From Eubacteriales bacterium (lineage in GTDB: Bacteria > Bacillota > Clostridia > Christensenellales > CAG-138): DNA of 5,211 bases. The translations under genes and the position numbers were made by a program. Below the pieces are notes generated by a model, which worked only from the letters and a program-made list of their open reading frames with translations, was not told where the DNA came from and did no database searches. Below are positions 1-5,211 of this stretch, piece by piece (the stretch's first letter is position 1; every line of letters begins with the position of its first letter). Location of the stretch: assembly GCA_030695285.1 (NCBI GenBank), contig JAUYTF010000491.1:1-5211 (forward strand). The letters run 5' to 3'.

Positions 1-1067
1 TGTTGCATCGGCGTTATGCAATTGACGGCATACTGGGACGCGGCACATACGGCATCACCTACTTTGGGCACGACGAAAAAACAGGAACGCGCATCGCGCT
101 CAAAGAGTACTTTCCTTACGCGCTGGCAGAGCGCGCCGGACAGGGCCATGCACTGACGCCGAAGAACAAAGCCTGCGGGGCGCTGTTCTTTCTGGGCTCG
201 GAAATGTTCTATCGCCAGCATCTGGCGCTGACGGACGCAAAGGGCAGTGAAAACCTCGTGACCGTCTATACCGCGTTTTTTGAAAACGGCACGTCGTATG
301 CCGTCATGGAGCGATTGGAAGGCGTCACGCTGGAGCGATACTTACAGTTGCGGCGGCGCAAGCTGTTTCCGGACGAGGCGATGTACATCGCGGCTTCGCT
401 GGCGGACGCGCTTCTTGTCGTGCACAGCCTCAATTCGCTGCATTACGACATCAACGCGCGCTCGATCTTCCTCTGCACAAATGGCGCGGTGAAGCTGATC
501 GATTTCGGCGCGGCAAAGGCCGGTTTGCGCGCGCGGCATGAGGTGGACGACGCCGAACCCTGGTTTGACCTTTCTTCCATCGCGAAAACGCTGTATGAGG
601 CCATGACCGGCCAGGCGGTGTTTGGTGACGGCATCCAGCCGCATACAAACATCCCGCCGCAGTTTTTTGAGTTTCTCTGGCAAATGACAAACACGGCGGG
701 TTACCGGCGCATCGCATCCGTTTTCGACTACCGTCACGCGCTGGCATGTGTGGAGATCGGCGCCGTCAGCCCGGATGTGGCGCACGACGATGTAGCCAGT
801 GCTATGCCGCAAATCCATAAAAGCCCCGTACAGAACCGACCGCAGATCTCCACCGCGAAAGCGCAGCAGCAGGAGACAGGGCAGAAACCCTCCTTTTTCG
901 ACCGCGCGCTGGATGCGATGGAGGATGCGGTGACGACCGACAAGCAGCCGACCGGGGAGGAAGCGCAGAAAGAGCAGCGCCTCAAGAAAAAAATCTGGCT
1001 CATCTTCGGCGGCGCGGTCGCCGGGGCTTTGATCTTAGCATTGCTCTTGCGCGGCTTGATCCAATAA
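1..1067 (+). CDS. Membrane-anchored serine/threonine kinase-like protein, probable pseudokinase (5' partial)
   Basis: This is a Hanks-type kinase fold, cut at its 5' end. The frame opens at a TTG (base 3), but that point already lies just before the glycine loop, so the true start is probably upstream. Numbering from that TTG, the ATP-binding parts are intact: glycine loop GRGTYG (12-17), Lys34 in the ALKEYFP strand, and DFG at 167-169. The catalytic loop is HYDINARS (147-154). It keeps Asp149, but the usual Lys/Ser after D-I is Asn and the metal-binding Asn is Ser154. Only about 20 residues separate DFG from the helix-F Asp189, so the activation loop and APE region are largely missing. The helix-C Glu may be Gln72. 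Residues about 255-328 are a polar linker, followed by a KKK-flanked membrane helix (331-349) and a five-residue tail, so the kinase domain should face the cytoplasm. The fold is clear; loss of activity is inferred. The partner or target is unknown. The gene ends in TAA, followed by a palindromic terminator. Confidence 0.85.
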   Translation, partial: LHRRYAIDGILGRGTYGITYFGHDEKTGTRIALKEYFPYALAERAGQGHALTPKNKACGALFFLGSEMFYRQHLALTDAKGSENLVTVYTAFFENGTSYAVMERLEGVTLERYLQLRRRKLFPDEAMYIAASLADALLVVHSLNSLHYDINARSIFLCTNGAVKLIDFGAAKAGLRARHEVDDAEPWFDLSSIAKTLYEAMTGQAVFGDGIQPHTNIPPQFFEFLWQMTNTAGYRRIASVFDYRHALACVEIGAVSPDVAHDDVASAMPQIHKSPVQNRPQISTAKAQQQETGQKPSFFDRALDAMEDAVTTDKQPTGEEAQKEQRLKKKIWLIFGGAVAGALILALLLRGLIQ

Positions 1068-1072
1068 CACAC

Positions 1073-1121
1073 AACGCAACAAATCCCCCGCCGGCGGGGG
1101 ATTTGCTATGCTACTTGCGTT
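1073..1121. terminator. Probable bidirectional terminator between convergent genes
   Basis: Bases 1080-1105 form a perfect 26-base palindrome with a CCCCCG/CGGGGG core flanked by AAAT/ATTT. It lies 12 bases after the kinase stop and 49 bases after the phosphatase stop on the other strand. Outer arms AACGCAA (1073-1079) and TTGCGTT (1115-1121) are also complementary, which would extend the stem across a nine-base bulge at 1106-1114. The symmetry and convergent placement suit a terminator used from both sides. Neither strand has a long uninterrupted T run; the T-rich tails are ATTTG followed by mixed sequence, so termination efficiency is uncertain. Confidence 0.7.
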
Positions 1122-1154
1122 TCTAAATTCGATATGAACAAAGCGAAATCTGAA

Positions 1155-2087
1155 TTACGCTGAGACTTCTTTTTTTCGACCCAGTTTTCCAAAGAACTTG
1201 AAGCTCAGCGGCCAGAGCGCGCCGCCGGTGAGCACCATCAGAAAATAACGGACCGCGTTACCCGCGTTGTGTCCGCCAAAGAGTGCGAGCAGCGGAGATT
1301 TGGTAAACGTCTGCACGCAAATAACTACGCCAAGGCCCAGCACGAGCTTGAGCAGCTGCGCCCACCAGACAGCTTTTTCAGAGAAGCGGATATACCTTCT
1401 CTCCAGCCAGAGCACGACGGCAAAGCCAAACGCACCGCCGACCATCTTGTAGCCGGTTTCGTTGCAGCCCAGGGAGAACTCCAGAATCGCGTTTGCAGGC
1501 ATCGGCACGAGTTCAATATACAGTATCAGCGCTACGCCGACGGCAAGCAATACGCCGATGAGCGGAACAAACCGTTTTGCGTTGTCCCATGCGCGGCCAA
1601 GCAGCGGATAAACCACCGCAACCAGCAAGAGCGCAACGCCGATGGACACCAGCACGTCAGCCGGGGTGTGTACGCCCAGATACATCCGCGAAAAGCCGAC
1701 CAGCAGCGTCAGCGCCACGCAGACAATCCGAACCCAAAGCTCCTTTCGCGCCCATGCTACGCCAAGAAACATACCCGCGGAATTTTGCGTGTGACCGCTG
1801 GGGAAAGAGTATCCCGTCGCCTCCGCGCGTGCGCTCTCCACGATGGTGAAGTTTTTGTCGAGCGCCCATGGACGGGGCACGAGGAAAATAAGCTTGAGAA
1901 ACGTATTGATGATGTTGCCCAGAAAACTGACATACAGGAGCAGATAGCCAGTCTTCTTATCGATGCACCAAAAAAACCCCAATGCGATGATCATGAAAAT
2001 GGTCTCTTCGCCAAAGAACGTAAAGAACTGAAATACCGTGTCAAAGAACGGCGTGCGGATGGCTTCGAGCAGTTTTAAAAACTCCAT
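1155..2087 (-). CDS. PAP2-family integral membrane phosphatase
   Basis: This 310-residue polytopic protein carries all three signature motifs of the type 2 phosphatidic acid phosphatase family: KLIFLVPRP (65-73), PSGH (96-99) and SRMYLGVHTPAD (133-144). His99 and His140 are the expected nucleophile and general base, and Asp144 completes the charge relay. Such enzymes remove phosphate from membrane lipids or isoprenoid pyrophosphates at the outer face of the membrane; undecaprenyl pyrophosphate or phosphatidylglycerol phosphate are possible substrates, but the sequence does not decide between them. Hydrophobic segments are visible near 15-42, 48-70, 117-133, 145-163, 174-194, 215-228, 245-262 and 278-296. 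The last four lie beyond the catalytic core, giving about 150 extra C-terminal residues compared with minimal PAP2 enzymes. The tail is basic (GRKKEVSA). The start is supported by GGGAGGG six bases upstream of ATG. The gene appears monocistronic and convergent with the kinase-like gene. Confidence 0.93.
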   Translation of the reverse strand: MEFLKLLEAIRTPFFDTVFQFFTFFGEETIFMIIALGFFWCIDKKTGYLLLYVSFLGNIINTFLKLIFLVPRPWALDKNFTIVESARAEATGYSFPSGHTQNSAGMFLGVAWARKELWVRIVCVALTLLVGFSRMYLGVHTPADVLVSIGVALLLVAVVYPLLGRAWDNAKRFVPLIGVLLAVGVALILYIELVPMPANAILEFSLGCNETGYKMVGGAFGFAVVLWLERRYIRFSEKAVWWAQLLKLVLGLGVVICVQTFTKSPLLALFGGHNAGNAVRYFLMVLTGGALWPLSFKFFGKLGRKKEVSA

Positions 2088-2093
2088 GCTTAT

Positions 2094-2100
2094 CCCTCCC
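2094..2100 (-). promoter_or_regulatory. Ribosome binding site of the PAP2 gene
   Basis: GGGAGGG on the minus strand lies six bases before the ATG at 2087. It supports that ATG as the start; translation then begins MEFLKLLE, just ahead of the first hydrophobic segment. Confidence 0.75.
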
Positions 2101-2120
2101 GAATGTTATTTGTTGAGATC

Positions 2121-2149
2121 ATCATACACGATTCTTGCGTGTTCGAGAA
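2121..2149 (-). promoter_or_regulatory. Candidate sigma-A promoter for the PAP2 gene
   Basis: On the minus strand, TATGAT (2121-2126) differs from the -10 consensus at one base. With exactly 17 bases between, TTCTCG (2144-2149) occupies the -35 position but matches only three of six consensus bases. The 5' leader to the ATG would be roughly 25-30 bases. The site lies in the only sizeable gap upstream of the gene and after the tadA terminator, so a promoter is expected here. The exact element is a best guess. Confidence 0.45.
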
Positions 2150-2194
2150 GCAAATTCAAACAGGTTTTACTAAGAACTGTGCAGAATTTCACAT

Positions 2195-2220
2195 AAAAAA
2201 AGCGCCCCTCAACGGAGCGC
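2195..2220 (-). terminator. Rho-independent terminator of the ecf-truA-tadA operon
   Basis: On the minus strand, GCGCTCC (2214-2220) pairs with GGGGCGC (2202-2208; seven pairs, one G-T) around a five-base loop, GTTGA, and is followed by seven T residues (2195-2201). The upstream arm is made of the last tadA codons and the TGA stop sits in the loop, so the hairpin overlaps the coding region. It ends the operon and insulates the PAP2 gene downstream on the same strand. Confidence 0.88.
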
Positions 2221-2661
2221 CTGAAAGAAATCCGACAACAGAGCTTTGCATTCATCTTCGAGCATGCCGCCCCATGTTTCCACGCTGTGTAAAAAACACT
2301 TGTCGGTCAGGTCCATCTTTGAGCCGCAGCAGCCGGCGATCCCGTCAAACGCGCCAAAGATGATTTTTCCAAGCTTTGCGTTGACACAGGCGCCCGCGCA
2401 CATGGCGCAGGGTTCGAGGGTGACATAGAGGGTGCAGTCAGTCAAACGGCTGCCGAGCTTCGCCATCGCTTCGCGCAGGCAGATGAGCTCCGCGTGCTGG
2501 GTTGCGTCGTGCTCGCGTTCCACGCGGTTGTGTGCGCGGGAGACGATTTCGCCGTTTTGCACCAGCACCGCGCCGACGGGCACCTCGCCCGCGTCAAACG
2601 CGAGCCGTGCTTCCTCCAGCGCTACATGCATAAACCGTTTGAACTCATGTGTTTTGCTCAT
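2209..2661 (-). CDS. tadA: tRNA-specific adenosine deaminase TadA
   Basis: TadA is a zinc-dependent deaminase that converts adenosine 34 to inosine in the anticodon of tRNA-Arg(ACG), so that one tRNA reads several codons. The 150-residue length is normal for the family. Visible motifs are the zinc ligand and proton shuttle HAE (56-58), the PCAMC zinc motif (84-88, Cys85 and Cys88), Asn45 in the AHNR segment, and GAFD (103-106), whose Asp matches the conserved RNA-contacting Asp in this loop. The substrate could in principle differ, since related deaminases act on guanine or cytosine, but the VPVGAVLV and TLEPCAMCAGA segments read as TadA. The ATG overlaps the truA stop in ATGA (2658-2661), with GAGG five bases upstream inside truA, so translation is probably coupled. 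It is the last gene of the operon. Confidence 0.95.
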   Translation of the reverse strand: MSKTHEFKRFMHVALEEARLAFDAGEVPVGAVLVQNGEIVSRAHNRVEREHDATQHAELICLREAMAKLGSRLTDCTLYVTLEPCAMCAGACVNAKLGKIIFGAFDGIAGCCGSKMDLTDKCFLHSVETWGGMLEDECKALLSDFFQALR

Positions 2662-3431
2662 ATACGCCTCAGCACTTCTTCTGTATCAAAGTCATCATAC
2701 TGCACGCGCTGGAGGCAAAGGCCGTGCGGCGGGGCGGTAGCGCCCGCGTCTGCGCGAAGGCCGCTCGTCAGCGCGCGGGCAATCGCGTCCTCTGGAAGCT
2801 TTCCTCCGCCGATCTCTAGCAGGGTGCCGACGAGGATGCGTACCATATTATAGAGAAACCCGTTTGCGCTGACTTCATAATGTAGATAATTGCCGTTTTG
2901 CGTCCATTCGCTTTTTGCGATCGTGCGTATCGTGTTTGTGATCTTGCAGTCTGCGCTCATAAACGCCTTGAAATCATGCTCGCCGAGCGCATACGCTGCC
3001 GCGCGCTGCATGCGATCATAATCCAGCGGGGTGTGGACGTGTAGTGCGGTAAAGCGCCCGAATACATCCGCGTGAAGCCCTGTCTGCACCGTATAGCGGT
3101 AGGTCTTGTTCTTTGCGAAAAAGCGCGCGTGAAATTCCTTCGGCACTTCCTCGCTGTGGAGCACGCGGATGTCGCGAGGCAGCCGCATGTTCAGCGCGAT
3201 GGCAAATTTTTCCGCCGGCATGCGCGCGTTGGTGTCAAAGTGCGCCACCTGCGCGCGCGCGTGTACGCCGCTGTCCGTTCTGCCAGAGCCGTGAAGCTGA
3301 ATCTGCTCGCCCGTGATGAATAGCGCCGCCTCATTGAGCCGCTGCTGCACGGAAACACCGTTGTCCTGTAACTGCCAGCCGACGTAGCTGGTTCCGTCGT
3401 ATGCGATGACGAGGCGGATGCGGCGGCTCAT
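2658..3431 (-). CDS. truA: tRNA pseudouridine synthase A (TruA)
   Basis: TruA isomerises uridines 38-40 in the anticodon arm of many tRNAs to pseudouridine. The 257-residue product has the expected hallmarks: the N-terminal YDGTSYVGWQ (11-20), the catalytic loop GRTDSGVHA with nucleophile Asp53, FHARF (100-104), KTYRY (109-113, with the conserved Tyr), GEHDF (150-154), and NGFLYNMVR (190-198). The APPHGL segment near the C-terminus is also typical. The frame stays open upstream to an ATG at 3503, but those 24 extra residues fall within ecfT and resemble no TruA. The ATG at 3431 is chosen because it gives the normal TruA N-terminus, overlaps the ecfT stop as ATGA, and has GGAGAA nine bases upstream. 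It sits directly after ecfT, as in many Firmicutes, and is probably co-translated with ecfT and tadA. Confidence 0.96.
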   Translation of the reverse strand: MSRRIRLVIAYDGTSYVGWQLQDNGVSVQQRLNEAALFITGEQIQLHGSGRTDSGVHARAQVAHFDTNARMPAEKFAIALNMRLPRDIRVLHSEEVPKEFHARFFAKNKTYRYTVQTGLHADVFGRFTALHVHTPLDYDRMQRAAAYALGEHDFKAFMSADCKITNTIRTIAKSEWTQNGNYLHYEVSANGFLYNMVRILVGTLLEIGGGKLPEDAIARALTSGLRADAGATAPPHGLCLQRVQYDDFDTEEVLRRI

Positions 3432-4234
3432 AGCGGCAGCTTCTCCAGCACGATGATGCCCGTCATAAACGCCACGAGCAGCAGGGTTGCGATGAGGTCG
3501 CACGCGTGAAAATGCAGCTCGCGCATGCGGGTTCTGCCTTCGCCGCCGTGATAGCAGCGGCTCTCCATCGCCAAAGCGAGTTCATCCGCCCGCCGAAACG
3601 CGGAGACAAACAAGGGCACTAGCACGGGAATCATGCTCTTTGCGCGCTGGAAGATATTGCCGCTCTCAAAGTCCGCCCCGCGCGCCATCTGTGCCTTCTG
3701 GATGCGGTCGGTCTCCTCCATCAACGTGGGGATAAAGCGAAGCGCGATGGTCATCATCATAGCAAGCTCGTGCGCAGGAAAGCGTAGCTTGCGCAATGGC
3801 GACATCAGCTTTTCCAATCCGTCCGTGAGCGCGATGGGCGAGGTGGTCAGCGTCAGCACAGACGTGCCCGCCACGAGCAGAACCAAACGCAGCGTCATAA
3901 ACACCGCCTGCTCCGCCGCCTCCTGAGTGAGGCGGATAAACTTCCATTCAAACCAGACTGTGTCTCCCTGCGTGGCAAAAAGGTTGATGACAAACATAAA
4001 CACCAGCAGCCACTTCATGGGCTTGAGCGCGGAGAAAAAATAGGAAGCGGGCACCTGCGCAAACGCGAAGATTGCGACAAGCAGCACGACTGGCATCAGG
4101 AATACGGGAAGCGTTTTGACCACAAACACGATAGCGATATAGACCGCCATCAGGATGATCTTGGTGCGTGGGTCGAGGCGATGCACCACGCTGTTGCCCG
4201 GCAGATACTGACCCAGGGAGATGTTAGCGTTCAT
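3428..4234 (-). CDS. ecfT: Energy-coupling factor transporter transmembrane protein EcfT
   Basis: EcfT is the membrane scaffold of ECF-type ABC importers. It links the two ATPases to interchangeable substrate-binding S-components. The 268-residue protein has family features in order: an N-terminal HRLDPRTK (18-25), hydrophobic segments near 26-58, 74-88, 110-130 and a C-terminal one near 247-263, TTSP (130-133), ALRFIPTL (164-171), and the coupling helices with AQMARGAD (181-188) and AMESRCY (222-228). Arg185 and Arg226 are the central arginines of the two X-Arg-X motifs that dock into the ATPases. The second motif reads Ser-Arg-Cys rather than Ala-Arg-Gly. FRRADELALAMES and GGEGRTRM around it are typical of Firmicutes EcfT. 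Its ATG lies inside the last 11 bases of ecfA2, with a strong GGGAGGTGG site upstream, and its stop overlaps the truA start. Confidence 0.95.
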   Translation of the reverse strand: MNANISLGQYLPGNSVVHRLDPRTKIILMAVYIAIVFVVKTLPVFLMPVVLLVAIFAFAQVPASYFFSALKPMKWLLVFMFVINLFATQGDTVWFEWKFIRLTQEAAEQAVFMTLRLVLLVAGTSVLTLTTSPIALTDGLEKLMSPLRKLRFPAHELAMMMTIALRFIPTLMEETDRIQKAQMARGADFESGNIFQRAKSMIPVLVPLFVSAFRRADELALAMESRCYHGGEGRTRMRELHFHACDLIATLLLVAFMTGIIVLEKLPL

Positions 4235-5078
4235 GGTTCCACCTCCCGATCAGATCCTGCGCCAGCTCGTCCATGCGAAAAAAGTCGCGCGTAATTTCGA
4301 TGCCGCGCGCGCGCAGGGCGCGGACAAGCTGCGTCGCCTGCGGCAGATTTAAGCCCATCTCCAGCAGCTCTGCGCTGTGCGAAAAAACCAGTTCCGGTGA
4401 GTCGACCATAAAAAGAGCGCCTTGATCGAGCACGGCGATGCGGTCGGCAAACATGGCAACGTCGTCCATCGAATGCGACACCATCACGATGCTCGTGCCG
4501 AAATCGCGGCGAAGGGATTCGATCAGGGCGAGAATCTCGCGCCGCCCGCGCGGGTCAAGCCCTGCCATGGGCTCGTCCAGCACAAGGTACTTCGGGCGCA
4601 TGGCGAGAATGCCCGCAAGCGCTGCGCGGCGCTTTTCGCCGCCGGAGAGCTCGAAGGGCGATTTTACAGAAAACTCAGTCGGGTCAAGCCCGACAAGTGT
4701 AAGCGCCTCGGCCACGCGCGTTGCAATCTCCGCCTCTTCAAGCCCCATGTTTTTAGGCCCAAAGCCGACATCACGCTCGACGGTCTCTTCGAATAATTGA
4801 TATTCGGGATATTGAAACACCATGCCGACCAGAGAGCGAATCTTCTTTCTGAGCTTTTTTTCTCGCGTGTCGAGGCCGTCTACCAGAACGCTGCCCTGAG
4901 TCGGCAGCAACAACCCGTTGAAATGCTGAATCAACGTACTCTTTCCCGAGCCGGTGTGGCCGATGATGCCGAGAAATTCGCCGTCCTGAATGGTCAGCGA
5001 AATATCCGAAAGCGCCGGGTAGGCCAGCTGGCTTCCGGGCATGTAGGTGTGGCTGAGTTGTGTGATTTCGATTGGCAT
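4224..5078 (-). CDS. ecfA2: Energy-coupling factor transporter ATPase EcfA2
   Basis: This is one of the two ABC ATPases that power ECF vitamin and micronutrient importers from the cytoplasmic side. The 284-residue protein has a complete nucleotide-binding domain: Walker A GHTGSGKST (40-48), Q-loop Gln89 in VFQYPEYQLFEETV, signature LSGGEKRR (144-151), Walker B YLVLDE (164-169, catalytic Glu169), D-loop GLDP (173-176) and switch His201. About 70 residues follow as the C-terminal domain found in EcfA proteins. EcfA2 rather than EcfA1 is chosen because of the GIIGHTGSGKST, FQYPEYQLFEETV and ..RR signature wording, and because it lies directly before ecfT. The ATG has AAGGA seven bases upstream (5086-5090). 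It overlaps ecfT by 11 bases, so the ATPase and membrane subunit are probably made in coupled fashion. No residue essential for ATP hydrolysis is missing. Confidence 0.95.
   Translation of the reverse strand: MPIEITQLSHTYMPGSQLAYPALSDISLTIQDGEFLGIIGHTGSGKSTLIQHFNGLLLPTQGSVLVDGLDTREKKLRKKIRSLVGMVFQYPEYQLFEETVERDVGFGPKNMGLEEAEIATRVAEALTLVGLDPTEFSVKSPFELSGGEKRRAALAGILAMRPKYLVLDEPMAGLDPRGRREILALIESLRRDFGTSIVMVSHSMDDVAMFADRIAVLDQGALFMVDSPELVFSHSAELLEMGLNLPQATQLVRALRARGIEITRDFFRMDELAQDLIGRWNHER
4239..4247 (-). promoter_or_regulatory. Ribosome binding site of ecfT inside ecfA2
   Basis: GGGAGGTGG on the minus strand lies four bases before the ecfT ATG, within the last codons of ecfA2. It fixes the ecfT start at 4234 and allows both independent initiation and coupling to ecfA2 translation. 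Confidence 0.75.
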
Positions 5079-5115
5079 GGTTCTATCCTTATCTATATGA
5101 CACTTAATCTAAATG

Positions 5116-5139
5116 ACTCTTGTTTCGAAACAGGAGAGT
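5116..5139. repeat. Inverted repeat between ecfA1 and ecfA2
   Basis: TGTTTCGAAACA (5121-5132) is a perfect 12-base palindrome. The flanks ACTCT (5116-5120) and AGAGT (5135-5139) are also complementary, so RNA from the minus strand could form a hairpin with two bulged bases. No T run follows it in the direction of transcription, so it does not look like a strong terminator. It could be an mRNA-processing or stability hairpin, a weak attenuator, or a protein-binding site. The 73-base gap (5079-5151) otherwise holds only the ecfA2 Shine-Dalgarno site, and I find no convincing promoter in it. Confidence 0.45.
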
Positions 5140-5151
5140 GAATCAGTTCGC

Positions 5152-5211
5152 TTATGCACCCAGCGCACGGCAAAGCTCGTCCGCCAGCGCTTCGCAGCTC
5201 ATCGCCTCGTG
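5152..5211 (-). CDS. ecfA1: C-terminal end of an upstream gene, probably EcfA1 (partial)
   Basis: The minus strand reads in frame from the window edge to a TAA at 5152-5154, giving 19 residues ending MSCEALADELCRALGA. This short tail has the LADELCR pattern seen at the end of many EcfA1 ATPases, and EcfA1 is the gene expected immediately before ecfA2 in Firmicutes. Too little is present to show any ATPase motif, so the identification rests on gene order and a weak sequence resemblance. Confidence 0.6.
   Translation of the reverse strand, partial: HEAMSCEALADELCRALGA

Noticed and set aside
3..5. TTG at the window start as the true start of the kinase-like gene
   Set aside because: It falls immediately before the glycine loop, leaving no room for the usual residues before it, and no upstream sequence is available to show a ribosome binding site. 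The gene is more likely cut by the window.
342..818. A 158-codon minus-strand frame inside the kinase-like gene
   Set aside because: It has no domain and low-complexity basic composition, and the opposite strand has clear kinase motifs throughout.
1269..2078. A 269-codon open frame on the plus strand covering most of the PAP2 gene
   Set aside because: It is antisense to a gene with complete PAP2 motifs. Its translation is rich in Arg, Gln and His with no recognisable domain, as expected of a shadow frame in GC-rich sequence.
3251..3262. Alternating GC run in truA, possibly Z-DNA or a repeat
   Set aside because: It encodes the His-Ala-Arg-Ala-Gln stretch of the conserved TruA catalytic region, and similar runs occur in ecfA2 (about 4303-4314). 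Codon use in GC-rich coding sequence explains both.
3432..3503. An N-terminal extension of TruA by 24 residues from the upstream ATG
   Set aside because: The extension lies wholly within ecfT and does not resemble TruA. The ATG at 3431 gives the normal N-terminus, an ATGA overlap and a ribosome binding site.
5079..5115. A promoter just upstream of ecfA2
   Set aside because: A TATAGAT-like -10 exists on the minus strand, but nothing resembling a -35 lies 16-18 bases upstream, and the gene order indicates transcription from upstream.
1..5211. A defence, mobile or other novel multi-gene system
   Set aside because: All complete genes belong to known families, mostly housekeeping. There are no direct repeats, integrase or transposase genes, or composition breaks. 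Only the kinase-like gene departs from family norms, and its neighbours are mostly outside the window.

Overview
The window looks like a chromosomal segment of a moderately GC-rich, low-G+C-phylum (Firmicutes/Bacillota) anaerobe, probably a Clostridia-type gut organism. This rests mainly on gene order: ecfA1-ecfA2-ecfT-truA is a classic Firmicutes arrangement. The Shine-Dalgarno sites are strong and AGGAGG-like, and the proteins read as Clostridia-type versions of their families. The taxonomic placement is inference; no rRNA or lineage marker lies in the window.

Layout. From 1 to 1067 (+) runs the 3' part of a protein-kinase-fold gene with a C-terminal membrane anchor. Its 5' end is outside the window. 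A perfect GC-rich palindrome at 1080-1105 separates it from a convergent gene, a PAP2-family membrane phosphatase (1155-2087, -), which has its own short upstream region with a candidate promoter. From 2195 to the right edge everything is on the minus strand and forms one tightly packed operon. In transcription order it is the tail of a probable ecfA1 (cut by the window edge), ecfA2, ecfT, truA and tadA, closed by a Rho-independent terminator that begins inside the last tadA codons.

How the genes work together. EcfA1, EcfA2 and EcfT form the shared energising module of group II ECF transporters, which pair with separately encoded S-components to import vitamins and other micronutrients. TruA makes pseudouridine in the tRNA anticodon arm, and TadA makes the wobble inosine. 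ecfA2/ecfT overlap by 11 bases, and ecfT/truA and truA/tadA each overlap by 4 bases (ATGA), so the last four genes are likely translationally coupled. The kinase and phosphatase genes are separate transcription units with no visible link to the operon.

I see no CRISPR array, mobile element, tRNA, rRNA or riboswitch. No intergenic stretch exceeds about 125 bases. Most of the window is ordinary housekeeping sequence. The most unusual item is the kinase-like protein, which keeps the ATP-binding residues but has a degenerate catalytic loop and almost no activation segment, so it is probably a pseudokinase.
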